Shown here one piece after another: positions 1-8,193 of a stretch of 64,000 bases of DNA. The stretch's first letter is position 1. Every line of letters begins with the position of its first letter. The stretch is taken from assembly GCA_026985075.1 (NCBI GenBank), contig JALSQX010000105.1, positions 1 through 64,000 of the forward strand, in the 5' to 3' direction. The translations under genes were made by a program, and so were the position numbers. This DNA comes from Blastocatellia bacterium. GTDB taxonomy: Bacteria; Acidobacteriota; Blastocatellia; HR10; J050. A model generated the notes under the pieces. The model made no database searches and was not told the origin of the DNA. It saw nothing but the letters and a program-made list of their open reading frames with translations.

Positions 1-37
1 CCTCGACCGGTCAGTTAGAAGAGGGCGGCGCTCTTCG

Positions 38-1576
38 GTGAAGAACGTCACCTCGCACACCATCCTTACTCGCCCGGATTCAGAGATGGCGCTGTGGACT
101 GGGGGGATCGTCGTCATCACATCGGTGATGGTCGGAGTCATCGTTTTGGTGCTCGGTGGATTATCCGTCGCGTGGGGGATGACCTTTCTCACTGGTCTCC
201 TCGTGCTGATGGTGATGATCGTCATCCCAGGGCGGCGGCGCTTCTTGGAGGCCGCCTTGATGCTCAGCTTCGGAGCCAATATCGACTATCACATTGGGCA
301 TGATCCCACCCATCTGGTGAGTCCTTCGGGCATTCCCGTGTCGGTGACGGGGCTGGTCGTCTGTGCGCTCTGTATATGGTGGGGACATGAGCGATGGTGG
401 CGACGACGGCGTTCGCCCGTACTGGGTGGCCTCAGCGTCCCTCTCATCGGGCTGTGGGCCAGCGCCATCATTTCAACGCTGGGGGCCCCCGAACCACGGT
501 TTGGATTCTATGCGCTGGTCAACCTGGCCTATTTCACGCTCCTTTTCCTGTACCTGGCGTACACCATCTCCACGCCCGAGCACTTGCGATTTCTTCTCAC
601 CTGGCTGATGGTCGGGATCGTGATGACCAGCGTGGTTGGATTGGCCGAATATCATCTGCAGCGGAATGGGGCGCTGGCCATTCTGGGGATGTTGGGCGAT
701 GAGAATAAGCAGACATTGGCCAGTTCCGATTTGGTTCGCATTGGCGGATTATTGGGCAGTTCCAACGGATTGGCTTGGGCGCTGGCCGAGATCTTGCCGC
801 TGATGCTGGCATTATTTTTCTGCCGCGCATCTGGCATCAACCGGGTCGCCTTGTTTGGCGGAGTGACCGTGTGCGTGTTGGCGCTCATTTCGACATACTC
901 TCGTGGGGGATGGGTGGCGTTCGGTGTGGCGGTCATCCTGTTGATTCTGCTGATGGGAAGTCGCCGATTCGGTCTCCCCGAACGCGGATGGCGCGCGAAG
1001 GTCGTCCTCCTGGGGGCGTTCCTCGCCGTCGCGGCGGCTCCGCTCTATGGGAACGTGTATACGCGCCTCACTGAAGATGATCGAGGCTCGGCCTACGCAC
1101 GCGTATTGATGATGAAGGTGGCCCTGCGGATGATCGAGGATCATCCCCTGTTCGGAGTGGGATTGAACAACTATGAGCGCGTGATGGACGAGTATGACGG
1201 GCCCCCTGAGCGTATTCATCAGGACTTCCCTTGGCCGGTTCACAACATCTATCTGCACACCACGGCCGAAGTGGGTCTCCTGGGAGGAGGGTTTTTCGTC
1301 CTGCTGGCTCTTTTCGCCCTCTGGCAAGGGATTCGAGCGACGCGCACGGATGATCTCTTTCTTCGCGCGGTTGCCCTGGGGCTCTCGGTGGGATTGATCG
1401 CCTATATGCTGGTCGGGATGAAGGAACTTGGTTCGTTAGGGAATGGCCGCTTCTTCTGGCTCAGCCTCGGCCTGCTGGTGGCGACGCGGCGGCTGAGCGA
1501 GGCCAGCGGGAATGACGGGTCGAAATCGATCGCCCAGGGCGACCGCCAGCATCATCTCTCCCCCTCGTCGCGGTGA
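38..1576 (+). CDS. O-antigen ligase/polymerase family membrane protein (Wzy/WaaL-like)
   Basis: This 512-residue protein consists almost entirely of hydrophobic segments, with about ten or more membrane helices. Near the C-terminus it carries the typical Wzy_C/ligase signature: a loop reading HPLFGVGLNNY followed by PVHNIYLHTTAEVGLLG. The family joins polysaccharide repeat units, or ligates them to a carrier, on the outer face of the inner membrane. The GTG at 38 has no clear Shine-Dalgarno sequence, and the frame stays open to the window edge, so the true start may lie upstream; an in-frame ATG lies at 86. The gene overlaps the following flippase by four bases (GTGA), which suggests translational coupling. 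Whether it is a polymerase or a ligase cannot be decided from sequence. Confidence 0.85.
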   Translation: MKNVTSHTILTRPDSEMALWTGGIVVITSVMVGVIVLVLGGLSVAWGMTFLTGLLVLMVMIVIPGRRRFLEAALMLSFGANIDYHIGHDPTHLVSPSGIPVSVTGLVVCALCIWWGHERWWRRRRSPVLGGLSVPLIGLWASAIISTLGAPEPRFGFYALVNLAYFTLLFLYLAYTISTPEHLRFLLTWLMVGIVMTSVVGLAEYHLQRNGALAILGMLGDENKQTLASSDLVRIGGLLGSSNGLAWALAEILPLMLALFFCRASGINRVALFGGVTVCVLALISTYSRGGWVAFGVAVILLILLMGSRRFGLPERGWRAKVVLLGAFLAVAAAPLYGNVYTRLTEDDRGSAYARVLMMKVALRMIEDHPLFGVGLNNYERVMDEYDGPPERIHQDFPWPVHNIYLHTTAEVGLLGGGFFVLLALFALWQGIRATRTDDLFLRAVALGLSVGLIAYMLVGMKELGSLGNGRFFWLSLGLLVATRRLSEASGNDGSKSIAQGDRQHHLSPSSR

Positions 1577-2988
1577 AGCGCATGTGGAAGATATACAAAA
1601 ACACCGGTTTCATGGTCTGGTCGGGTGGCGTGAACATGGTCAACAGCCTCCTGGTCTGGGCCATCATCGCTCGATATCTGGGGCCCACGACGTTTGGCCA
1701 CTTCACGCTCATCATGGCCATCTATGTCGTCTTCTTCAACGTGTGCTCCCTGGGATTAGGGCCATTAATTGTGCGGGAGATGAGCGGGGGAGAGGAGCAG
1801 CGCCGATCCTTCGTGGGCAGCGTGACGATCGTCCTGATTGCTGGAGGGATCCTCAGCAGTGCGCTCATGTCGATGACCGGTCTCGTGCTCGAAGGCGCGT
1901 CGGACGTATTGAAACCGCTCGGCATCTTGAGCCTCTCGTTGATCGCCACGGCGCTCATCGCCAAGTACGAATCGTTGCTCATCGCGCGAGAACGAGCTTC
2001 GGTGATTGCCAGTGTGAACACGGGCGAGAACGTGTTGAAGGCGCTCATTTCCTGGTGGGTGGTGAGTCAAGGGGGAGGGTTGTCGGCCGTCTGCGCGGCG
2101 TTCGTCATGCTGCGATTCGGTGCGCTCATCGCCTATCGGTTGAAGGTGCGCGCCAAGCGTACATTCGGCTGGCCGGACGGCCGCGAGCTGTTCCGCGTGT
2201 TGAGGGAGGTTCCCTGGTTTTTATTGATCAATCTCTCGGCGGGACTCCACTGGCAGCTGGGCATCATTCTTCTCGCTCAGTGGCGAGGGGCCGCCGAAGT
2301 GGCCAGTTATGGGGCAGCGAGCCGGCTGCTCACCCCTTGGACGTTGCTGTGCGTGAGCTATGCCACGTCCGTGAATCCCACCCTCTGTCGGCTGGCCACC
2401 GATTCCTTGACGCGCATGGGTCGTTTCTGTCAGCGGGCGATGGCCGATTTGCTGCTCCTCCTCTTACCGCTGGCGGCAGGAACGTATCTGCTCGGTCAGC
2501 AGATCATCGGGCTCATCTTCGGTCCCCAGTATCTCCCGGCCGTCGCTCCGTTGAAGATCCTCATTTGGGCATTGGTGCCTTTGGGATTGATTCTCATCCT
2601 GGCGCGCAGTCTCATCGCCGTTCATAAGCAACAGATCGATTTTTGGACCAATGCCGTGGCCTTGGGAACGAATTTTGTCCTCAATCTGTGGTTGATTCCC
2701 CGGTACGGAGCGGCGGGAGCGGCCGGGGCTCAACTGGCGTCGGTCACCCTGCTATTGGTGATCCAATCGCTGTACGTCTCCAGACGGCTATTCCCGGTTC
2801 GTCTCGTCGTCGTCGCCGGGCGGTTGGCTCTGGCCACAGCCGTCATGGCCGGGCTGATCATCATACTCGATATCCACGCTCTCTGGGGAGCCGTGCCGAT
2901 TGGGATCATGAGTTATGCGGGCTGTTTGTTCGCTCTGGGATGGCGGCCCGCATTCAAACTCTGGGGTTCGCTGGGAAGCCCCGGCTGA
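1573..2988 (+). CDS. Wzx-type polysaccharide flippase (MATE/MOP superfamily)
   Basis: This 471-residue polytopic membrane protein opens with WSGGVNMVNSLLVWAIIARY and continues GPTTFGHFTLIMAIYVVF, the usual N-terminal pattern of Wzx/RfbX flippases. About twelve to fourteen hydrophobic segments follow. The family moves lipid-linked repeat units across the inner membrane before polymerisation. The gene starts at a GTG overlapping the stop of the ligase/polymerase gene; an ATG three codons later (1582) is an alternative. Its position between the ligase and the glycosyltransferases fits Wzx/Wzy-dependent assembly. No broken transmembrane pattern or frameshift is seen. Confidence 0.87.
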   Translation: MKRMWKIYKNTGFMVWSGGVNMVNSLLVWAIIARYLGPTTFGHFTLIMAIYVVFFNVCSLGLGPLIVREMSGGEEQRRSFVGSVTIVLIAGGILSSALMSMTGLVLEGASDVLKPLGILSLSLIATALIAKYESLLIARERASVIASVNTGENVLKALISWWVVSQGGGLSAVCAAFVMLRFGALIAYRLKVRAKRTFGWPDGRELFRVLREVPWFLLINLSAGLHWQLGIILLAQWRGAAEVASYGAASRLLTPWTLLCVSYATSVNPTLCRLATDSLTRMGRFCQRAMADLLLLLLPLAAGTYLLGQQIIGLIFGPQYLPAVAPLKILIWALVPLGLILILARSLIAVHKQQIDFWTNAVALGTNFVLNLWLIPRYGAAGAAGAQLASVTLLLVIQSLYVSRRLFPVRLVVVAGRLALATAVMAGLIIILDIHALWGAVPIGIMSYAGCLFALGWRPAFKLWGSLGSPG

Positions 2989-3057
2989 TTGCTGATCTCT
3001 CGCGCGATCACGTGACGGACGCGTCGAGAAGCGATGATCACCAGAAGGAGGTTTCCG

Positions 3058-3594
3058 ATGAGACGACGAACATTCTTACGGCACACTCTTCCTGGATTGG
3101 CCCTGGGCTCCATCGTCGGTGTGAGAGACTCGACCTCCACTCCAGCGATGACTCCCCGGGAGATCGTCACCCATTTCATTCACGGTTCCAATGTCACCAT
3201 TGAATTTCCCGAGAATACGAGTGCCATTCGTCATACCGGCGTGGGGACAGTCGTCGCTCTGCTGGCCGGGAGTGAGTGCTGGCTTCACGCCGCCGTCCCC
3301 ACATCTTCGGCCATGAACGGGTTGAACCTCATGTTGACCGACGTGAGGGTGCGATTTTGCACGTCGAGCGATGAGACGATCGTTGATCGCATTGACGTAT
3401 ACGATGGCGAGATTCTGATCCAGACCCAGGCTGATTTGGCGCTCATCGGAGGACAGGATTTTGCTTTCCGGATCGATCCTCCCCGTCCCATGCTATTTGG
3501 ATTAGGCCTCAGTCTCCATGTGATGGCCGGGATCGGCCCGGGGCCTCATGAACTCACTTTTTACGGGGCGGGAGGGACTTTTCAGGAGGTATGA
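3058..3594 (+). CDS. Small Tat-exported protein of unknown function in EPS cluster
   Basis: The start at 3058 is chosen because AGAAGGAGG lies 5-8 bases upstream; a longer frame opens at 3034. The 178-residue product begins MRRRTFLRHTLPGLALG, a twin-arginine-like signal (RRxFL followed by a hydrophobic stretch), so export in folded form is likely. The rest is beta-rich, with no catalytic motif I recognise and a Gly-rich tail (GPGPHELTFYGAGG). The stop overlaps the start of the next glycosyltransferase gene (ATGA), so the two are probably translated together. The location suggests a role in the periplasmic handling of the polymer. I cannot name a family. Confidence 0.7.
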   Translation: MRRRTFLRHTLPGLALGSIVGVRDSTSTPAMTPREIVTHFIHGSNVTIEFPENTSAIRHTGVGTVVALLAGSECWLHAAVPTSSAMNGLNLMLTDVRVRFCTSSDETIVDRIDVYDGEILIQTQADLALIGGQDFAFRIDPPRPMLFGLGLSLHVMAGIGPGPHELTFYGAGGTFQEV

Positions 3595-4763
3595 TGAGAT
3601 CGCCTGTGGATCTGTCCGAAGCGAGACCGCGGTCCGCGACTGGTGGCTCGCGCCTGCGCATCGTCATGATCGCGGCCGGCGTCTTCGAGTATACCATCGA
3701 GTTAGTCAACGCTTTATCTCAGCGCCATGACGTTGATTTCCTCGTTCCTGGGAATCGCTTCGGTCATCTCGTCTGGGCCGTTCATCCGCGCGTCCGTCTC
3801 CACATGCTCGATTGGCCGCGCCATCGCGATCCACGAAGCCTGTTCTTCGCCATGCGGTTGGCCCGGATCATCGAGCGGTGGCGACCGGACATTATCCACT
3901 TCCAGTGTGGGCAAGTGTGGCTCAATCTGCTGATGCCGCTGTTGGATCAGCACACTTTCGTCATGACCGTGCATGATGTTCTGCCTCACGTTGGAGATCA
4001 AGAATCGCGCAAAATTCCCGAGTGGATTGGTGCGTTCACCATCCGTCATGCGCATCGCTTGATCACCCACGGCGAGCGACTGAGAGTGGCGCTCGCCGAT
4101 CGCCATCATATCCCATTGGATCGCATTGACGTCATTCCGCATGGCGTGCTCTCTTTCTACCGTCGCTTGTTGCCCTCACCCAACGGGAACACATCTCAGG
4201 CCACCGGCCGGGCTGAAGTGCTTTTCTTCGGGCGCATCTACACATACAAGGGACTGGAGTATCTCATCCGGGCGCAGCCGAAGATCACGCGAGCTGTCCC
4301 CGAGGCCCGGATCGTCATCGCCGGTCGGGGTGAAGCCTTTGATAAATATGCGGCGATGTTGCCCGATCCAGAGAAGTTCGTCATCTATAACGAGTACATC
4401 CCCAATCGACAGGTGGCCGAGCTGTTCGACCGCGCCGCCGTCGTCGTTCTCCCGTACATCGGCGGCTCACAGAGCGGCGTCCTTCAGATCGCCTACGCAT
4501 TTGGTAAACCGGTGGTCGCCACTCGAGTGGGAAGTATCGAAGAAGCTGTCGATGATGGTCTGACCGGGCGATTGGTCCCGCCCGGAGATGCCGATGCGCT
4601 GGCCGATGCCATCATCGCGTTGCTCCGCGATCCGGCTCGGCGGGCAACGATGCGTCAGCATATCGCCCAGCAGGTCGCCACCCGATTCGCCTGGTCTCAC
4701 ATCGCCGAGGCTACGGAGAGAACCTATCGGCGGGCCATAGCTTACCGGTCGGGTCTCCTCTGA
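3591..4763 (+). CDS. Glycosyltransferase family 4
   Basis: This 390-residue GT-B fold enzyme is probably cytoplasmic or membrane-associated. The N-terminal half carries IRIVMIAAG-type Rossmann strands and TVHDVLPHVGD. The C-terminal half carries FGRIYTYKGLEYLI and AFGKPVVATRVGSIEEAV, the donor-binding region of GT4 enzymes. The usual EX7E pair is replaced: the region reads GGSQSGVLQIAYAFGKP. This is a known-looking variant among EPS transferases, but it means the exact chemistry should not be assumed. It is translationally coupled (ATGA) to the small Tat-exported protein upstream. Its likely job is adding one sugar of the lipid-linked repeat unit; donor and acceptor are unknown. Confidence 0.85.
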   Translation: MMRSPVDLSEARPRSATGGSRLRIVMIAAGVFEYTIELVNALSQRHDVDFLVPGNRFGHLVWAVHPRVRLHMLDWPRHRDPRSLFFAMRLARIIERWRPDIIHFQCGQVWLNLLMPLLDQHTFVMTVHDVLPHVGDQESRKIPEWIGAFTIRHAHRLITHGERLRVALADRHHIPLDRIDVIPHGVLSFYRRLLPSPNGNTSQATGRAEVLFFGRIYTYKGLEYLIRAQPKITRAVPEARIVIAGRGEAFDKYAAMLPDPEKFVIYNEYIPNRQVAELFDRAAVVVLPYIGGSQSGVLQIAYAFGKPVVATRVGSIEEAVDDGLTGRLVPPGDADALADAIIALLRDPARRATMRQHIAQQVATRFAWSHIAEATERTYRRAIAYRSGLL

Positions 4764-4793
4764 TGACGCTTCGTCTGGAAAGAGCGAGATGAT

Positions 4794-5996
4794 ATGCGCT
4801 CATCGAAATCGAACCTGTCTCTTCATTGCATGTCTGTGAAGCCTACTGTGGTCATGGTCGGTCCCCATCCCCATCAAGTGATTGGGGGGATCTCGGCCAT
4901 GATCAATCTCATCCTCGATTCGGAATTGTCTCGAAGATTCGACATCGAGCACTTTTCTACCGTCGTCGCCGGGCCGAAGCGTCGAAAAGCGAGAGTCGCT
5001 CTGAGCGCGCTCCTTCAGTTCGTGAGACGCCTTCTCGCCCGCCCCGTTTCGGTGGTCTACGTGCACGTGGGAGGGGACGTGAGTCTCTACCGGAAATCGG
5101 TATTCATTCTCGTCGCCCGACTCCTCGGGAAACGCGTCCTGGTGCATTATCATGCCGGCCACTTTGAGTCCTACTATCATTCTCGAAGTCGGTTGGGTCG
5201 CTGGTACCTCCGTCGGGTCCTCCAATCGAGCCAGCGTCTCCTGGTCGTGTCCCATTGTCTGCGAGAGACGATGCTTCGCATACTGCCTGGCGTCCACGTC
5301 CGCGTGCTTCATAATGCCGTGCATCAGGCGGCGCTGGTGAACGGAGAAGCTCGCGCCGATACCGATCGATTGCGCATTCTCTTCATGGGTGATCTGAGCG
5401 CGTCCAAAGGTGTTCATGACTTACTGGCAGCCATGCCGCGAATCGTCGCCCGAGCGCCGCAGGTTCGCTTTCTCCTCTGCGGAAAGGGCGATGTTCGATC
5501 AATTCGCCGCTACTGCCAACAGCGCGGATTACGGCCGTTCATCGAATATATTGGACCGGTGCCTCTCTCGGAGAGAGGGAAAATCTTGCGGCGGGCGCAG
5601 GTGTTCGTTCTGCCCAGTTATGAAGAGGGGTTGCCTGTCTCCCTATTAGAAGCCATGGCCGTTGGGTTGCCCGTGGTGAGTACGCCGGTGGGCGGGATTC
5701 CCGAGGCGATCATCGATGGTGTGAACGGATTTCTCATTCCACCGGGCGACGTCGAATCCCTCACCGAGCGCCTGCTCGCTCTCGTCGCTGATCCGGCGCT
5801 TCGGTATCGCATGGCGCGAGCGAATCGAGAGCGAATCGCCAGAGAGTTCGATGTCTCCCAGTTCATCGCCCAATTGGCCGATCACCTCGAGGTGGTCATG
5901 GACAGTCCGCGCCATTCCGGGAGCGGCGTCCAGCGTGAGGAAGCATCGCTCTCGGCATCTCCCTCCCGGGGAATGGATACCCATCGAGCCTATTGA
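4794..5996 (+). CDS. Glycosyltransferase family 4
   Basis: This 400-residue GT-B enzyme has PHPHQVIGGISAMIN near the N-terminus, FMGDLSASKGVHDLLAAMP in the middle, and EEGLPVSLLEAMAVGLPVV followed by PVGGIPEAI. It therefore has the intact EX7E motif of retaining GT4 enzymes. An internal Met at 4830 (MSVKPTVVMVG) is an alternative start, and neither has a strong ribosome binding site. It lies 30 bases after the previous GT4 gene, in the same direction. It probably adds another sugar to the undecaprenyl-linked repeat. The last 30 residues are Ser/Arg-rich and probably disordered. Confidence 0.87.
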   Translation: MRSSKSNLSLHCMSVKPTVVMVGPHPHQVIGGISAMINLILDSELSRRFDIEHFSTVVAGPKRRKARVALSALLQFVRRLLARPVSVVYVHVGGDVSLYRKSVFILVARLLGKRVLVHYHAGHFESYYHSRSRLGRWYLRRVLQSSQRLLVVSHCLRETMLRILPGVHVRVLHNAVHQAALVNGEARADTDRLRILFMGDLSASKGVHDLLAAMPRIVARAPQVRFLLCGKGDVRSIRRYCQQRGLRPFIEYIGPVPLSERGKILRRAQVFVLPSYEEGLPVSLLEAMAVGLPVVSTPVGGIPEAIIDGVNGFLIPPGDVESLTERLLALVADPALRYRMARANRERIAREFDVSQFIAQLADHLEVVMDSPRHSGSGVQREEASLSASPSRGMDTHRAY

Positions 5997-6222
5997 TGAC
6001 GATATGGGGTGAAGAGAGAGAAGGAGATATCCTCCGGCCATCGCGCCGTCAGCAGTGTCGTCGGCGGTGGAACGCTTCACCGATTGATCTCTCCCTCTCG
6101 CTCTCGAAGCGAACCGAATGCGCCATGAAGAGTTTCACCTGCAGGCCACAGCGCGGCCCGAATGACTGGGAGGGGCCTCACTCATCTTCGCCCCATTGTC
6201 GCCGTCCTGACGAGGATATCTT

Positions 6223-8151
6223 ATGTGTGGAATCGCTGGAATTTATGGGAAAGTCGATCCTGAGATCTTAGAGCGGATGGGCCATCGCCTCCGCCATCGA
6301 GGACCGGATGATGCTGGTCACTATGTGACCCGCCTCTCGCCGTCGTCTCCGCGCGGGGTTGGCCTGACGCACCGTCGGTTGAGCATCATCGATCTCTCCG
6401 AGCGAGGGCGTCAACCGCTGGCCAATGAAGATGGATCGATTCGAGTCATCTGTAATGGGGAGATCTACAATTTCCCCGAATTGCGCGCTCACCTCCTGCA
6501 GAGAGGACATCGATTCCGGTCCAATTCGGACTCGGAAGTGCTGGTCCATCTCTACGAGGAGAAGGGCACGGCCATGTTGAATGATCTCAACGGTATGTTC
6601 GCTTTCGCGCTATGGGATGATCGTCGAAAGCGACTGGTGCTCGGCCGCGACCGATTCGGGGTGAAACCGCTTTATTATGCTCGAGCCGATGGCAATGTTC
6701 TATTCGCATCCGAGATCAAAGCGTTGCTCGCGCACCCGGGAATGGCGCCGAGGGTGTGTCCGGAAGCGCTCCGGTATTACATCGCCTTTCGCTATGTGCC
6801 GGATCCGCTGACCATGTTCGATGGCGTGTTCAAGTTACTTCCCGGCCATTATGCCGTAGTGGATGAAGAAGGTATGCAATTCACCCGCTATTGGGAACCA
6901 CAGTATCGTCCCAATGCGCGGCTCAGCGAGCGAGAGTGGATCGAGGGATTGCGCGAGCGACTGGCCCAGGCCGTCAGACGACAGTTGATGAGCGATGTTC
7001 CATTGGGGATCAGCTTCAGCGGGGGCGTGGATTCCGGAGCGGTCCTGGCGATGATGCATGAGGTCGGCGTTCCCGAGATCGAAGCTTACACGGTCGGATA
7101 TCCCGACCAGGAGGCCGATCTCGGCGGGGCCAAGAGCGATGCGTCGTACGCTCGTCGTCTGGGACAACTGTTTGGCGTTCGCTATCACGAGATCGCGTTT
7201 GATCCTCGAACGCTCGCCGACGTCCTCCCCAAGGTCGTATGGCATCTGGACGAACCGTTACCCGATACCGGCGCCGTGGCCAGCTTCCTGGTGGCTGAGC
7301 GAGCTAAGGGAGCGGTGAAAGTCCTTCTCAGCGGTCAAGGGGGCGATGAAATGTTCGGCGGTTATCCCTGGCACCGAGCGATCAAATTGGCCGCCTGGTT
7401 GCGACGATGGACACTGGCCCTGAAGCTCCTCCGGTTGATGGATCATCCTCTCCGATGGGCTCCAGTCATGGTTGGTGGGCGACCGGTCACCGTGTTGCGA
7501 CGATTGAAGAAATTTGTGGCTCATGCGCATAAGGATCTCATCCATGGGCATCTGGGATTTCTCAGCTACGCCGACGAAGAGGACCGGCGCGAACTGCTGG
7601 CTCCTTTGTTCAATGGTCGGAGCAACGCTCCCTATGAGATCTTTCTCGCTCATCTGAGGGTTGGAGCTGATCTGGATCCTGTGCATCGCGCGCTCTGTCT
7701 CGACATGCAAACGTTCCTGCCGGCGCATAATCTGCTCTACGCCGATAAGACGGGCATGGCTCACGCTGTTGAAATTCGCGTGCCGTTTCTGGACAACGAA
7801 CTCTTCGATTTCGTGGCGACTATTCCCGAGCATCTGAAAGTGCGACTGCGGGAACAAAAATATATTCTGAAAAGAGCCCTGGAGGGTCGACTCCCTCATG
7901 ACGCGCTCTATCGGAAGAAGACGGCCTTCGGAGCGCCGATCCGATATTGGTTGACTCATTACCTGAGGGGAATGGTCAGCGAGTTACTCGATGAGACCTC
8001 GCTGGCGCGACTCGGTTACTTCGATCCGCTGGCCGTTCGACGATTGATTCGGGCTAATGAGGCCGGATCCCGTGATGCGGCGCCGCTCCTCTTTGCGCTG
8101 CTCACTTTCGCCATCTGGCATCGCACGTTCATCGACGAGGGACGGCGTTAA
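6223..8151 (+). CDS. asnB: Asparagine synthase-like glutamine amidotransferase
   Basis: The start is fixed by the catalytic cysteine: the protein begins MCGIAGIYGK, giving Cys2 after Met removal, as in class II glutamine amidotransferases. The 642-residue protein has an N-terminal glutaminase domain (about 1-200, with RHRGPDD and CNGEIYNF) and a C-terminal ATP pyrophosphatase domain with SGGVDS at 266-271. Known AsnB makes asparagine from aspartate, glutamine and ATP. Paralogues in exopolysaccharide and exosortase-type clusters are thought to amidate or modify sugars such as uronic acids, and that role fits an AlgD-type dehydrogenase and a lyase as neighbours. GAGG seven bases upstream serves as the ribosome binding site. 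A housekeeping asparagine synthetase role cannot be excluded. Confidence 0.9.
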   Translation: MCGIAGIYGKVDPEILERMGHRLRHRGPDDAGHYVTRLSPSSPRGVGLTHRRLSIIDLSERGRQPLANEDGSIRVICNGEIYNFPELRAHLLQRGHRFRSNSDSEVLVHLYEEKGTAMLNDLNGMFAFALWDDRRKRLVLGRDRFGVKPLYYARADGNVLFASEIKALLAHPGMAPRVCPEALRYYIAFRYVPDPLTMFDGVFKLLPGHYAVVDEEGMQFTRYWEPQYRPNARLSEREWIEGLRERLAQAVRRQLMSDVPLGISFSGGVDSGAVLAMMHEVGVPEIEAYTVGYPDQEADLGGAKSDASYARRLGQLFGVRYHEIAFDPRTLADVLPKVVWHLDEPLPDTGAVASFLVAERAKGAVKVLLSGQGGDEMFGGYPWHRAIKLAAWLRRWTLALKLLRLMDHPLRWAPVMVGGRPVTVLRRLKKFVAHAHKDLIHGHLGFLSYADEEDRRELLAPLFNGRSNAPYEIFLAHLRVGADLDPVHRALCLDMQTFLPAHNLLYADKTGMAHAVEIRVPFLDNELFDFVATIPEHLKVRLREQKYILKRALEGRLPHDALYRKKTAFGAPIRYWLTHYLRGMVSELLDETSLARLGYFDPLAVRRLIRANEAGSRDAAPLLFALLTFAIWHRTFIDEGRR

Positions 8152-8193
8152 ACCACGACTTCCCATATCCGGACTCCAGATCACCTATCGGTC

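Noticed and set aside
94-303. Short overlapping open frames throughout the EPS cluster and other genes
   Set aside because: They lie inside longer genes with clear family motifs, are Arg/Ser/His-rich and have no ribosome binding sites, so they are antisense or frame-shifted shadows.
5993-6271. 92-codon plus frame between the second GT4 gene and the amidotransferase gene
   Set aside because: It overlaps the amidotransferase start, has no recognised motif and is of low complexity (Arg/Ser-rich). The 226-base gap looks noncoding.
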